A stretch of 64,000 nt of DNA from Planctomycetota bacterium (GCA_016716265.1 JADJWQ010000003.1:62001-126000), one strand, 5' to 3'; positions 8,444 through 17,977 are shown, counted from the stretch's first letter. Program-made: numbers and translations. The notes: a model not told the origin generated them from the sequence alone.

Positions 8444-9655
8444 TCACGCGACCTCGACGAGACCCTCGCCGATCAGCCGCCGCACCAGCGCGACGCGCCC
8501 GGCTGCGTCGAGCCGGCCCGGCAGGTCGGCGATCCGCACACCCGGGCTGGCGAGCAGCGCCTCGACCTCCGGCTGCGCCGCGCGCGGGAGCTGCAGCAGC
8601 GACTCGCCATAGCTGACCGAGAGCCGCGCACCGTCCGCCGCCACGCGCGCCGGCCGCCCGGTCGCGCGCACGACGCTCGCCGCGTCGAGCCGGCCGCGGG
8701 CGACCGCCCGCGCGAGTCGGCCGCGCTCCGCACCGTCGTCGCGATGCCCACCGAGCAGGCCGGCGAGCGCTCGCCGCAGCGCGGTCTCGTCGTCGAGCCG
8801 CGCCAGCAGCCCGCGCAGCTCCGCCCGCAGGTCCTCGAGGCTCGCGCCCCGCGCCGGGTCCTGCAGCGGCAGCCCGCGGCGCAGCGCGACGTCGGCGTCG
8901 CCGGCGGCCCCGACCAGCGCGTCGACCAGGTCGGCCCACGTGTGCACGAACGTGACGAGCGTCACGTGCAGGGAGTGCGCGTCCTCGGTGACGGGCTCGT
9001 GCACGAAGCCGCGCGGCAGGTACAGCAGATCGCCGGGCTGCAGCACGACGTCCAGCACCGGCTCACCGAGGGGATCGCGGCCCTTGACGAACATCTGCCC
9101 GCGGTACGGAAGCTCGCGCGGACCGGCCCACACGCGCCAGCGCTTGCTGCCGTCGCATTGCACGACGAACACGTCGTCGAGGTCGTAGTGCGCGCCCCAG
9201 CCCACCGCCCGCGGCGGGGCGAGGTAGGCGTTGGCGCTGACGCCCTTGCAGCGCAGCAGCCGACGCAGGCTCCGGCAGACCACGGCGACCGGCTCGCAAT
9301 AGTCGCTGAGCTGATTGAGCGCGATCGTCGCACCCGCCTCGAACAGCTCGTACAGCCGACCGACGTCGAGCCGCGAAGCCGGCCCGTGGCGCCGCGCATT
9401 GTCGCCCGAGACGTGCTCGGCCCGGTAGGTGTAGTCGGTGTGCACGTCGTCGCCGGCGCGATAGACGCGCACGTCGGTGGGGTCCAGCTTGGTCGTCGCG
9501 AGCAGCGCGTCCAGCCCGTCCAGACCGAACCCCGGCAACCTCGGTGCGCCGTTCGCCGGCACGTGCAGCGGCGCACGCTCCCAGTGGCGCGCGAAGAACT
9601 CCTCGATCGTCACCGGCGCCAGCAGCGCCGCCACTCCGTTGCGGTCCTCGTCCAT
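8444..9655 (-). CDS. JmjC/ribosomal-oxygenase-like hydroxylase, paralogue 5 of the RiPP array
   Basis: A 403-residue paralogue with the full ROX layout: an N-terminal segment (LLAPVTIEEFFARHWERAPLH, typical of the family), JmjC core with HYD (H156, D158) in AHYDLDDVFVVQCDGSKRW, the distal metal His in LYLPRGFVH (H219), and a C-terminal winged-helix-like module (LPGRLDAAGRVALVRRLI). ATG 9655 is preferred over GTG 9664 because a GGAGG SD lies 8 nt upstream of the ATG and the GTG overlaps that SD. It lies 16 nt after the previous stop, consistent with one transcript. An Fe(II)/2-oxoglutarate oxygenase acting on a peptide is inferred from family and context. Confidence 0.8.
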   Translation of the reverse strand: MDEDRNGVAALLAPVTIEEFFARHWERAPLHVPANGAPRLPGFGLDGLDALLATTKLDPTDVRVYRAGDDVHTDYTYRAEHVSGDNARRHGPASRLDVGRLYELFEAGATIALNQLSDYCEPVAVVCRSLRRLLRCKGVSANAYLAPPRAVGWGAHYDLDDVFVVQCDGSKRWRVWAGPRELPYRGQMFVKGRDPLGEPVLDVVLQPGDLLYLPRGFVHEPVTEDAHSLHVTLVTFVHTWADLVDALVGAAGDADVALRRGLPLQDPARGASLEDLRAELRGLLARLDDETALRRALAGLLGGHRDDGAERGRLARAVARGRLDAASVVRATGRPARVAADGARLSVSYGESLLQLPRAAQPEVEALLASPGVRIADLPGRLDAAGRVALVRRLIGEGLVEVA

Positions 9656-9671
9656 CGTCCCCACCTCCGGA

Positions 9672-10910
9672 TCAGTCGTCTGCGCAGCGCCGCGCCGTGC
9701 GCCCGGCCATGCGTCCCGCGGCTTCCCGCTCGATCTCCAGGTAGCCCTCGCGAGCGAGCCGCCTGCACAGCGTCACGCGCCCCGCCGCATCGAGCGGCCC
9801 GGGCAGCCCCGCCGGCGTGAACCGCACGGCGGCGCGCATCGCGACGAGCTGGACCTCGACGTGCGCCGGCAGCTCCAGCCGACGACCCCCGCGCGAGAGC
9901 ACGACGCGGTCGTCGCAGCGCTGCCAGTCGAGTTGCGCGCGCGCCCGGAGCGGCGTCGTCGGACCGAGCTCCACGGCGTCGCCCAGACCCAGCAGTCGAC
10001 CGATCTCCCCGGGCTGCGCTGCGCCCCGCGCGAGCCGCGCGCGCGCCTGCCGGCAGGCCGCCACCACCGCGTCCCGGCCGACCCGCGCGAGCTGCGCGCG
10101 GGCGAGCGCGGCCAGCTCGCCGGCATCGGCGCCGAACCCGCGGCGCAGCGCGACGTCGCCGCGCGCGGCGAGCGACACCGCCGCCTTGCAGAGGTCGACC
10201 CAGCACAGCGGCAGCAGGCCGATCGTCAGATGGATCGACGCGCTGCCTTCGCTGCTCGCCGCGTGCACGACGCCGCGCGGCACGACCAGCAGATCGCCGG
10301 GCGCGAGCACGAGCTCGTCGACCACGCGCCCGGCGCGGTGGGCCGCGTCGACGGCACGGTGCGCGGACCGCGGCGCGCGCACCTGCGCCTCGTAGAGCGT
10401 CCAGCGCTTGGTGCCGGCGAGCTGCAGCACCAGCACGTCGTCCTCGTCGAAGTGCGGCGCCAGACCGCGGTGCCCGCCGGGCGGCGTCACGTAGGCGTGC
10501 GCCAGCACGTCCGCGGCGCGCAGGCGCGCGCCGAGCTCCTCGCACAGCGCCTGCACCCGCCCGTCGAAGCGGTCGATCCGCTCGACGACGAGCGTGTGGC
10601 CGGCCGCGTAGAGAGCGAGGACCGCGTCGACGTCGAGCCCGCCGCCGTCGCGCAGCGCGAGCCGTTCCGCCGGCACCCGCTGGCCGTCGCGGATCACGCG
10701 CAGCCCGGCCGGGCCGATCGCACCGCTCGTCACGATTCGATCGACCGCCGCCGGGTCGAGCACCGCATCGAAGCGATCGGACCGCCCGCCGCGCAGCACG
10801 GCGTGCTGGCCGGAGGCGAGCGCCCGGCGCAGCCCGGCGCTGCCGAGCGCGCCGAGCAGCTCGTCGACCCCGGACCGCCGCGCGAGCGGCGTCGCGTCGA
10901 GCGCGGTCAT
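9672..10910 (-). CDS. JmjC/ribosomal-oxygenase-like hydroxylase, paralogue 4 of the RiPP array
   Basis: A 412-residue ROX-type protein. Iron ligands are visible as HFD (H153, D155) within APHFDEDDVLVLQLAGTKRW and the distal His in LVVPRGVVH (H216). A further conserved SIHLT segment follows, and the C-terminus has the shared PAHVEVQL...LPGPLDAAGRVTLCRRL module. Its N-terminus lacks the LLAPxxxxxF..HWER opening of its neighbours, so substrate docking may differ. ATG 10910 overlaps the upstream stop by 4 bp (ATGA), which fixes the start and indicates translational coupling. Confidence 0.8.
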   Translation of the reverse strand: MTALDATPLARRSGVDELLGALGSAGLRRALASGQHAVLRGGRSDRFDAVLDPAAVDRIVTSGAIGPAGLRVIRDGQRVPAERLALRDGGGLDVDAVLALYAAGHTLVVERIDRFDGRVQALCEELGARLRAADVLAHAYVTPPGGHRGLAPHFDEDDVLVLQLAGTKRWTLYEAQVRAPRSAHRAVDAAHRAGRVVDELVLAPGDLLVVPRGVVHAASSEGSASIHLTIGLLPLCWVDLCKAAVSLAARGDVALRRGFGADAGELAALARAQLARVGRDAVVAACRQARARLARGAAQPGEIGRLLGLGDAVELGPTTPLRARAQLDWQRCDDRVVLSRGGRRLELPAHVEVQLVAMRAAVRFTPAGLPGPLDAAGRVTLCRRLAREGYLEIEREAAGRMAGRTARRCADD

Positions 10911-12139
10911 CGCGCACCTCCGGTCCCGACGTCCAGCACGCGCAGGATCCCCTCGCGCACGAGCGCCCGCGCCAGCGCGGTGCGACCCGCGGTATCGAGC
11001 CCGCCGCCGACGTCCCCGATCCGGAAGCGGCCGCCGCCGAGCATCGACCGCAGCGCCGGCTCCGCGTGGGCCGGCAGGTCGAGCGCGCGGCCGCCGACCT
11101 GTACGCGCACGCCGGCCGCGGTGTTCCACACCCGGCCGTCCTGCTCGGTCCGCGGCGCGAGCGTCGCGTCGGCGCCGAGCGCGGCCAGCTGCTCGAGCTC
11201 GGCGAGCTGCCCGCGCAGCAGCGCGCGGCGCTCGGACAACGCCTCCGCGGCCAGCTCGTCGCGGGTCCGCACGATCGGCTCGACCAGGTCCGTCGCCCGG
11301 AGCCGGGCGAGGACGCCGTCGATCAGCGGCGCGTCGTCGGCGGCCTCGAGCCACTCGATCGGCACCGCCTCGCGCAGCTCCTCGCGCTCGAGCGCCTGCG
11401 CCTCGAGAGTGCGCACCAACGCGTCGCGCCAGGTGTTCACGGCGAAGCCGACCGTCAGGTGCACCGAGCCGCCGACCCCCGAGGTCACGCGGTGCACGAC
11501 GCCGCGCGGCACGTACAGCAGGTCGCCCGGCTCGAGCGTCACCGTGCCGGGGGCGACCGCGGCGAGCTCGCCGAGCGAGCTCCGCTCGAAGGTCTGCTCG
11601 GGCAACGGCAACGGCAGCGGTGCCTCGCGCAGCGTCCAGGTCTTGGTGCCCGCGAGCTGCAGCACGAACAGGTCCTCGTTGTCGTAGTGCTCCGGCAGAC
11701 CGGGCGTCGCCCGCCGCGTGACGAACAGGTTCGCGTCGACGAAGCCGTTGGTCGGGAAGCAGCGCTCGAAGTCGCGCACCAGCTCGGCGACCTCGTAGCT
11801 CTGGTGCTGAGTGCCCTGCACGATCAGCGTGGCGCCGAGCTCCAGACAGTCGATCAGCTTCGCCGGATCGGCGAGCTGCTGGTCGGGCGGCCGCGGGATG
11901 CGCGACCCGGCGCACAGCCGGTCGAACGTCAGCTCCTCGCCGTCGAGCGCGACGCGGACGTCGGGACGGCGCAGCGCCCGCTCGCTCAGCATCCGGTCCG
12001 GGAGCTCGCGCAGCGTGTCGAGACCGGGCAGCTCGCGCCCCGCGCGGCGGACGAGCGCCGGTGCGCGCTCGAAGTGCTCGCGCAGGAACGTCGCGAGGTC
12101 GAGCGGGGCGAGCAGCGCGGTGACCGTGGTGCGGCTCAC
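10907..12139 (-). CDS. JmjC/ribosomal-oxygenase-like hydroxylase, paralogue 3 of the RiPP array
   Basis: A 410-residue paralogue. It opens with the ROX-type LLAPLDLATFLREHFERAP. Iron ligands are HYD (H151, D153) in EHYDNEDLFVLQLAGTKTW and the distal His in LYVPRGVVH (H216). The C-terminal winged-helix-like module ends in VGGGLDTAGRTALARALV. The start is GTG at 12139: it overlaps the upstream stop as GTGA and has a strong GGGAGG SD. Product: probable Fe(II)/2-oxoglutarate-dependent peptide or protein hydroxylase; substrate unproven. Confidence 0.8.
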   Translation of the reverse strand: MSRTTVTALLAPLDLATFLREHFERAPALVRRAGRELPGLDTLRELPDRMLSERALRRPDVRVALDGEELTFDRLCAGSRIPRPPDQQLADPAKLIDCLELGATLIVQGTQHQSYEVAELVRDFERCFPTNGFVDANLFVTRRATPGLPEHYDNEDLFVLQLAGTKTWTLREAPLPLPLPEQTFERSSLGELAAVAPGTVTLEPGDLLYVPRGVVHRVTSGVGGSVHLTVGFAVNTWRDALVRTLEAQALEREELREAVPIEWLEAADDAPLIDGVLARLRATDLVEPIVRTRDELAAEALSERRALLRGQLAELEQLAALGADATLAPRTEQDGRVWNTAAGVRVQVGGRALDLPAHAEPALRSMLGGGRFRIGDVGGGLDTAGRTALARALVREGILRVLDVGTGGAR

Positions 12140-13371
12140 GACCCACCTCCCGCCACCGCGGGCCGCCCGGCGCCGACGACGAGCCCGGCCGCGATCAGCG
12201 ACCGGGCGAGCTCCACCGACGCGCGCGGGGCGAGGCCCGGCAGCGCGCCGGCCGGGAAGACCTCGCCGGACAACGCGCAACGCAACGCCTCGCGATGGCT
12301 CGCGGGCCACCGCAGCGTGCGCTCGGGCGCCACGACCTCGACGGTCTCGCGATCGCCCGCCAGCACGTGCGGAACGCCCGGCCGCGCGGCCAGCCGCGCC
12401 TCCGCCTCCGCCATCGCCAGCGCGTCGAGGTCGGCGAGCGTGCCGCGCCGCGCCGCGCGCCGCGACACCGCGAACCCGCGCTGGAGGTCGTCGAGCGCGG
12501 CGAGCGCGAGCGGTCCGTCGAGCAGCTCCGAGAGCAGCGCGGCGTAGCACTCCGCGTGCTCGACCGGCAGCGCGGCGGCCGCGTCGAGCAGCTCGGCGGG
12601 CAGCTCGGCGGCGAAGCGCTCGTCGCGCGCGGCCGCGGACTCGACCAGCGTCTCCAGGTACTCGCACCAGGTGTGCACCGCGAGGCTGATCGTGATGTGC
12701 AGCGACGGCTCGCCGTCGACCGCACGAGCCTCGTGGACGAGGCCGCGCGGCATGTAGAGCAGATCGCCCGGCGCCAGCACGAAGCTGTCGACGTGGCTGT
12801 GCGCGGGCGGTGGCTCGGCGAGCCGGTACTCCTGGAAGTAGGCGGACAGCGGCACCGCCGCCTCGTGCAGGTGCCACTGCTTGCGCCCGGCGATCTGCAG
12901 CACGAGCACGTCGTGCGTGTCGAAATGGACCGCGAAGCCCTGCGAGCCCCGCGGCGTCGCCAGCACGCTGGCCTTCAGCAGGCTGCACGTGAACGCATGG
13001 TCGAGCGCGCGACACAGCTCCGCGATGCGGGCGTCGTGGTGGTCGAGCCGGTCGATGTAGATCGTCGCGCCGCGCGCGTAGTGCTCGAAGACGCGCCCGA
13101 GGTCGAGCTCGCGCTCCCGCTCACCCTTGCGCAGCGTGCGCAGGCGCGTGAACTCCTCGACCGGCACCGGCGCGCCGCCATGCATCAGCTCGAGCTCCGA
13201 CGGCCGCACCGCGACCGCGGCGAGCAGCGCGTCGAGCGCGACGGCCGGAAACCACGCGTCGTAGTAATGCGGATCGCCGCGGTGCACGCGCAGGTGGCGG
13301 CGCCCCGCGTGGTCGGACCGGAATTGCCCGATGGTCACGGGCGCCAGCAGTCGTTCCAGCACGTCGCTCAT
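12136..13371 (-). CDS. JmjC/ribosomal-oxygenase-like hydroxylase, paralogue 2 of the RiPP array
   Basis: A 411-residue paralogue beginning LLAPVTIGQFRSDH. The JmjC core has HFD (H149, D151) in AVHFDTHDVLVLQIAGRKQW and the distal His in LYMPRGLVH (H213). The C-terminal module is less well conserved (LAPRASVELARSLIAAG) than in the others. ATG 13371 overlaps the upstream stop (ATGA), so expression is coupled to the degenerate paralogue before it. By family it should need Fe(II), O2 and 2-oxoglutarate. This would make its action oxygen-dependent even though the neighbouring operons encode oxygen-sensitive enzymes. Confidence 0.8.
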   Translation of the reverse strand: MSDVLERLLAPVTIGQFRSDHAGRRHLRVHRGDPHYYDAWFPAVALDALLAAVAVRPSELELMHGGAPVPVEEFTRLRTLRKGERERELDLGRVFEHYARGATIYIDRLDHHDARIAELCRALDHAFTCSLLKASVLATPRGSQGFAVHFDTHDVLVLQIAGRKQWHLHEAAVPLSAYFQEYRLAEPPPAHSHVDSFVLAPGDLLYMPRGLVHEARAVDGEPSLHITISLAVHTWCEYLETLVESAAARDERFAAELPAELLDAAAALPVEHAECYAALLSELLDGPLALAALDDLQRGFAVSRRAARRGTLADLDALAMAEAEARLAARPGVPHVLAGDRETVEVVAPERTLRWPASHREALRCALSGEVFPAGALPGLAPRASVELARSLIAAGLVVGAGRPAVAGGGS

Positions 13372-14513
13372 GGGTCGATCCTCAACAGGCCGGCGCGCAG
13401 CAGCTCGCGCGCCAGGCGCAGCTTGCTGGCGTCGTCGAGACGGGCGGACACGTCGGCGACGCGGACCGCTCCGCCGCCGAGCAGGCACCGCAGCTCGGCG
13501 CGGACGGCGCTCGGGAACGACAGGCTGCGATCGCCGAGGTCGACCAGCACGCGCTCGCCGGCATCGCGCAGCCGCGCCGCGACCGCGCTGCGCGAGACGC
13601 GCGCATCCGGTCCGAGGCGCTCCGCGGCGACCGCCCCGGTGAGCGCTCGCGCGAGGGGATCGCACGCCGCCGCCACCTCGGCGCGGAGCCCGGCGACCGC
13701 GCGCTGCACCGCCGGGCGGGCGTCGGCCGTCACGCGCGGGGCGATCGCGCCGAGCGCCGCGGCGAACCGCGCCCGCGTCACCGCGCGCTCGGCATCGTCC
13801 CCCGGTGCGACGCAGCCGGACGGCAGCGCTTCGCGCAGCGCGACGTCGGCGGCGACGCGCTCGCGCACGACGCGCGCGAGCAGGTCGCTGACGCGGTACG
13901 GCGACCACTCGATCACCCACGCGACCAGCAGCTCCTCGGCCTCGACGCGCAGCTCGCCGCCCGCGCGGACCTCGACCGTCGCCCCCGCCGCGACCGACGT
14001 CGCGCCGGCCGCCGCACCGCACAACCGGGCGCGACCGGCGAGGACGTGCAAGACCGTGTGTGCCGCGCGACCCGCCGCGCGCGGCTCGAACGTCGCGCCC
14101 GGGCCCGCGACCAGCGCCGCGCAGCTCGCCGCCCGCGGCCGCAGCGCCGCGCGCAGCTCGCGCAGCCGGTCCGCGACGCGGTGGTCGTGGCGCTCGAGCC
14201 GCGGCACGCGCAGGAGCCCGGCGCAGCGGATCGCGGCCAACAGCGCCGGCACGTCGAGCGCACCGGTGGCACGCGTGCCGTCGGCGTAGGTGCGCGCGTC
14301 GATCGCCCGCCCGCCCGCGTCGGTCACCTCGACGTCGGCCGCGCGCAGACGCACCGCGAGCAGCCGGTCGAGCTCCGCGACGTCGAGCACCCCGGCGCAG
14401 TCCGCGAACAGCGGCGCTGCACTGCGGTCGGCGTCGCCCTCGCACAGCGCCGCGAGCGGCTCGCTGGAGCGTCGCTGCGCGCCTGCCTCGTGTGTGGTGT
14501 TCTTCACGACCAC
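13368..14513 (-). CDS. Degenerate JmjC/ROX paralogue lacking the iron ligands (paralogue 1)
   Basis: A 381-residue protein clearly related to its five downstream neighbours. The C-terminal winged-helix-like module is kept (VSARLDDASKLRLARELLRAGLL), and the core aligns with ATFEPRAAGRAAHTVLHVLAGRARL (about 141-164) in place of the neighbours' PHFDxDDVLVLQLAGxKRW. The HxD pair and the PRGxxH distal His are all absent, so catalysis is not expected. A structural, recognition or regulatory role is inferred. It is first in the array and overlaps the next gene by 4 bp. GTG 14513 is the longest sensible start, GTG 14507 is possible, and no SD is evident. It is intact and not obviously decaying. Confidence 0.7.
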   Translation of the reverse strand: MVVKNTTHEAGAQRRSSEPLAALCEGDADRSAAPLFADCAGVLDVAELDRLLAVRLRAADVEVTDAGGRAIDARTYADGTRATGALDVPALLAAIRCAGLLRVPRLERHDHRVADRLRELRAALRPRAASCAALVAGPGATFEPRAAGRAAHTVLHVLAGRARLCGAAAGATSVAAGATVEVRAGGELRVEAEELLVAWVIEWSPYRVSDLLARVVRERVAADVALREALPSGCVAPGDDAERAVTRARFAAALGAIAPRVTADARPAVQRAVAGLRAEVAAACDPLARALTGAVAAERLGPDARVSRSAVAARLRDAGERVLVDLGDRSLSFPSAVRAELRCLLGGGAVRVADVSARLDDASKLRLARELLRAGLLRIDP

Positions 14514-14562
14514 GCGAGCAACGCGAGCGGCGCGACGTCACGCCGGTTCGCGCGCCGCGGGA

Positions 14563-15723
14563 TCAGGGCGCCAGCTCGATGCCGTGCCGCCGGCCGGTCA
14601 GCGGCTCGGCCAGCAGCGCGAGCACGGTCCTGCGGTCGACGCGGATCCTCACGGTGGCGAGCAGACCGGTCTGCAGCCGGGTGCGGATCGCGGGGTGCGC
14701 GGCGAGGTCGGCGCCGTCGAACGCGACCCAGCCGACGTACTGCCCGAGCTCGTCGGCGTCCGGCTCGATCCGCTCGATGCACCCTGCCAGCGTGCCGTGG
14801 TCGGCGCGCGGGAACGCGTCGAGCTCGATGCGCGCCGGCAGGCCGGGCCGCAGCCGGCGCATCGCCGCGTTCGGCACCTGCACGCACAGCACGAGCCGCG
14901 AGCCGTCCGGCAGCACCACGGCGGCGGGCGCGTCGATCGCGAGGCGATCCCCGGCGTGCCGGACCGCCAGCTCGGCGACGACGCCGTCGCAGGGCGCGCG
15001 CAGCGTGCTGCGCTCGACCCGGGCGAGCGCCTGCGCGCGCTCGACGCGGAGCGCGTCGATCCGCGCCGCCGCCTCGTCGGCGAGCTGGCGCGCGCGCCCG
15101 GCGGCGTCGTCGAGCGCCGCCAGCTGCGCGTCGACGCGCGCGATGCGGATCGCCACCTCGCGGCGCGCGCGCTCGAGCTCGAGCAGCTCGGTCGGCGCGG
15201 CGATACCGCGGTCCAGCAGCTCGCGCCGGCCCGCGATCAGCTCGCCGTACTGCGCGTCGATCGCCACGGTCTCGCACCGCTCCCGCTGCAGCGCGTCGCG
15301 CTCCGCGCGCTGCCCGTCGATCTCGCGACGGTGCCGCTCGACCTCCAGCTCGACGACGCGGATCTCGGCCTGCAGCCGCTCCGCCGCCGCCGCGTGCTCG
15401 CGGGCGTCGAGCGCGAGCAGCGGTGCGCCGGCCCGCACGTGGTCGCCGACCGCGACATCGACCGTCGCGACGAGCCCGGCCTCGGGAGCCGCGACGCGCA
15501 CCGGCTCGCCGGCGACGGTGGTCCGGCCGCGCACGCGGACCACCACGTCCGTCTCGGTTACGGCACTCCACCACAGCACGGCGGCCAGCATCGCCAGCGT
15601 CACCTGGACGACGCCGCGCCCGACCAGCGCGGACGCGCCGGGCAGCAGCGCGTGGCTCCGCACGGCGACGCCGGCCGCCGCTCCGCCGGGACCCGCTCCG
15701 ATCTCCTCGACCTCGTGCTCCAT
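14563..15723 (-). CDS. HlyD-family periplasmic adaptor (membrane fusion protein) of the RiPP exporter
   Basis: A 386-residue adaptor expected to link the inner-membrane C39-ABC exporter to an outer-membrane conduit. It has one N-terminal membrane segment (about 38-55), then a biotinyl/lipoyl-like half motif (VRVAAPEAGLVATVDVAVGDHVRAGAPLLALD). A long alpha-helical coiled-coil region follows (about 108-245), then the second lipoyl half (LRAPCDGVVAELAVRHAGDRL) and a beta-barrel C-terminus. This is the classical HlyD/bacteriocin-export layout. It lies 31 nt downstream of the ABC gene and upstream of the JmjC array, so export and modification genes share a transcript. Confidence 0.85.
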   Translation of the reverse strand: MEHEVEEIGAGPGGAAAGVAVRSHALLPGASALVGRGVVQVTLAMLAAVLWWSAVTETDVVVRVRGRTTVAGEPVRVAAPEAGLVATVDVAVGDHVRAGAPLLALDAREHAAAAERLQAEIRVVELEVERHRREIDGQRAERDALQRERCETVAIDAQYGELIAGRRELLDRGIAAPTELLELERARREVAIRIARVDAQLAALDDAAGRARQLADEAAARIDALRVERAQALARVERSTLRAPCDGVVAELAVRHAGDRLAIDAPAAVVLPDGSRLVLCVQVPNAAMRRLRPGLPARIELDAFPRADHGTLAGCIERIEPDADELGQYVGWVAFDGADLAAHPAIRTRLQTGLLATVRIRVDRRTVLALLAEPLTGRRHGIELAP

Positions 15724-15754
15724 CGTGCACTCCAGCGCTGGTTCCCCCGCCGCG

Positions 15755-17977
15755 TCACGCCGCGCGCGGATCGCCGGTCAGCTCCCGATAGCGACCGCCG
15801 CGCGCGACCAGCTCCTCGTGCGTGCCCTGCTCGACGATCCGCCCGCCGTCCATGACGACGATCCGGTCGGCGCGCCGCACCGTCGCCATCCGGTGCGCGA
15901 CGACGATCGTCGTGCGGCCCGCCGCGACCCGCTCGAGCTGGGTCTGGATGGCGCGCTCGGACACCGGGTCGAGCGCGGCGGTCGGCTCGTCGAGGATCAG
16001 CAGATCCGGATCGCCGAGCAGCGCGCGCGCCAGCGCGACGCGCTGCCGCTCGCCACCGGACAGCGTCACGCCACGCCTGCCGACCACCGTGTCGTAGCCG
16101 AGCGGGCTCTGCTGCACGAGCTCGTGCAGCCCGGCGAGCCGCGCCGCCGCGGCGACCTCGCCGAGCGGTGCATCCGGATCGCGCACGGCGACGTTGTCGC
16201 GCAGCGTGCCCGAGAACAGCGTGACCTCCTGAGGCACGAACCCGACCCGGCGCCGGAGGTGCGGAAGTGAGATGCCGCGCAGGTCGTGGCCGTCGATCAG
16301 CACCTGGCCCGCGGTCGGTGCGTAGAGGCCGAGGATCAGCTTCACCAGGGTCGTCTTGCCCGAGCCCGAGGCGCCGACGATCGCGACGCGCTCGCCGGGC
16401 TCGATCGTCAGGTCGATGGCATCGAGCTGCGGGCGGTCGCCTTCGCCGCCGTGGCAGAAGCGCACGCCGCGCAGCTCGATCCGCCCGTCGAGTCGCGCCG
16501 GCCGCAGCAGCGACCGGCGCTCGTCCTGCTCGGGCGCCACGTCGAACACGTCGGCGAGACGCTCGGCGGCATTGCGCGCCTCCTGCAACCGGTTCCACGA
16601 CTGCACGAGGCTGGCGACCGGTCCGACGACGTTGGCGGCCACGGTGACGAACGCGAGGAGCTGACCGGTCGAGAGCTCGCCCGCCGCGAGGCCCGCGCCG
16701 AGCACGCCGCGCGCTCCGATCCACAGGAACAGCCCGGTGCTCGCGCACTGCAGGAGCACCGCGAGGCCGAAGTACGCCGTCGCGGCGAGCTCGCCGCGCC
16801 GCGCCGCCAGCAGCGACTCGGTGTAGAGCGATTCCATCTGCTCGCGCACGCGGCTCTCGATCGCCATCGACTTGACGCTCGCGATCCCCGCGACCGCCTC
16901 GATCAGGAAGTCGGTCGCGGCACTGCGCTTATCGAACTCCTCGCGCTCGTGCCGGCGCAGGACCGGCGTGAACGCGCCGATCAGCGCCACGAACGCCAGC
17001 AGGATCGCCAGCACGATGCCGGTCATCCGCAGGTCGTAGCAGGCCAGCAGGGCGAGGTAGCCGCTCGCCAGCACGCCGTCGAGCACGACGGCGGGCAGCG
17101 TCTCCGCGAGCGCGGCACGCAGGCGTTGGTTCTCGGTCACGCGGGTCACGACGTCGCCGACGCGATGGCTCTCGAAGTGGCGCAGCGGCAGCCGGAACAC
17201 CTGGCGCAGGAAGTCGGCGATCAGGCGCGCGTCGACCTGCGTCGACACGTGGACCAGCAGCAGCTGGCGGACGCTGCGCAATGCGGCGGTGAAGCCGGCG
17301 ACCAGCAGCAGCGCCACCAACAGCATGTCGAGGAAGCCGAGCGAGCCGTCGACCAGCACGCGATCGACGACGAGCTGCAGCGCGAGCGGCGTGCCCAGAC
17401 CCAGCGCGCTGAGCAGCAGGGACGCCAGCAGGACTTCCGCCAGCATGCGGCGGAACGGCCACAGCACCGGCGCGAAGCGGCGCAGCACGCCGAGCCGTGG
17501 TGCCGCCGCGACCAGCCGGGCGGTCGGCACGAGCTCGAGCGCCGCACCCGTGAAGCCGGCCGCGAACTCCTCGCGGTCGATCCGCCGCACGCCGATGCCG
17601 GGGTCGGCGACGACGACGCCCCGTCGCGTCACTCCGTGCACGACGACGAAGTGCGAGCCGCGCCAGCTCACGATCGCCGGCAGCGCGAGCCGCGGCAGCT
17701 GCGCGACGGTGACGCGCACGCCGCGGGCATGGAAGCCGAGCTGCTCCGCACCGCGCGCGATCGACCACATCGAGCAGCCGTCCGCGCCGATCTCCGTCAG
17801 CTCGCGGAGCCGCGCGAGCGGCTGTGGGCAGCCGTGTTGCGCGGCGACCGTCGCGAGGCAGGCGGCGCCGCAGTCCGACTCGTCGCGCGACCGGACCAGC
17901 AGGTGCGGTCGCAGTCGCCGCCGCCACGCGGGACGGGTCGCGACCCGCCGCCGGGATTCCGCATCGTCGATCTCCAT
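15755..17977 (-). CDS. C39-peptidase-containing ABC exporter (bacteriocin/RiPP type)
   Basis: A 740-residue fused leader peptidase, transmembrane domain and ATPase. Peptidase C39 domain (about 25-150): Cys in SDCGAACL (C36), His in SHFVVV (H109) and Asp in DPG (D125), with the 16-residue His-Asp spacing typical of the family. The oxyanion-hole Gln expected 6 residues before the Cys is Ser (S30). The ABC-transporter membrane domain follows (about 175-460). The nucleotide-binding domain has Walker A GASGSGKTT, signature LSGGERQRVALARA and Walker B LLILDEPTAALD. ATG 17977 gives the normal family length; the open frame extends to 18313 but that extension is non-coding in character. It should cut the leader of the peptide encoded 266 nt upstream after its GS site and export the core. 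Confidence 0.9.
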   Translation of the reverse strand: MEIDDAESRRRVATRPAWRRRLRPHLLVRSRDESDCGAACLATVAAQHGCPQPLARLRELTEIGADGCSMWSIARGAEQLGFHARGVRVTVAQLPRLALPAIVSWRGSHFVVVHGVTRRGVVVADPGIGVRRIDREEFAAGFTGAALELVPTARLVAAAPRLGVLRRFAPVLWPFRRMLAEVLLASLLLSALGLGTPLALQLVVDRVLVDGSLGFLDMLLVALLLVAGFTAALRSVRQLLLVHVSTQVDARLIADFLRQVFRLPLRHFESHRVGDVVTRVTENQRLRAALAETLPAVVLDGVLASGYLALLACYDLRMTGIVLAILLAFVALIGAFTPVLRRHEREEFDKRSAATDFLIEAVAGIASVKSMAIESRVREQMESLYTESLLAARRGELAATAYFGLAVLLQCASTGLFLWIGARGVLGAGLAAGELSTGQLLAFVTVAANVVGPVASLVQSWNRLQEARNAAERLADVFDVAPEQDERRSLLRPARLDGRIELRGVRFCHGGEGDRPQLDAIDLTIEPGERVAIVGASGSGKTTLVKLILGLYAPTAGQVLIDGHDLRGISLPHLRRRVGFVPQEVTLFSGTLRDNVAVRDPDAPLGEVAAAARLAGLHELVQQSPLGYDTVVGRRGVTLSGGERQRVALARALLGDPDLLILDEPTAALDPVSERAIQTQLERVAAGRTTIVVAHRMATVRRADRIVVMDGGRIVEQGTHEELVARGGRYRELTGDPRAA

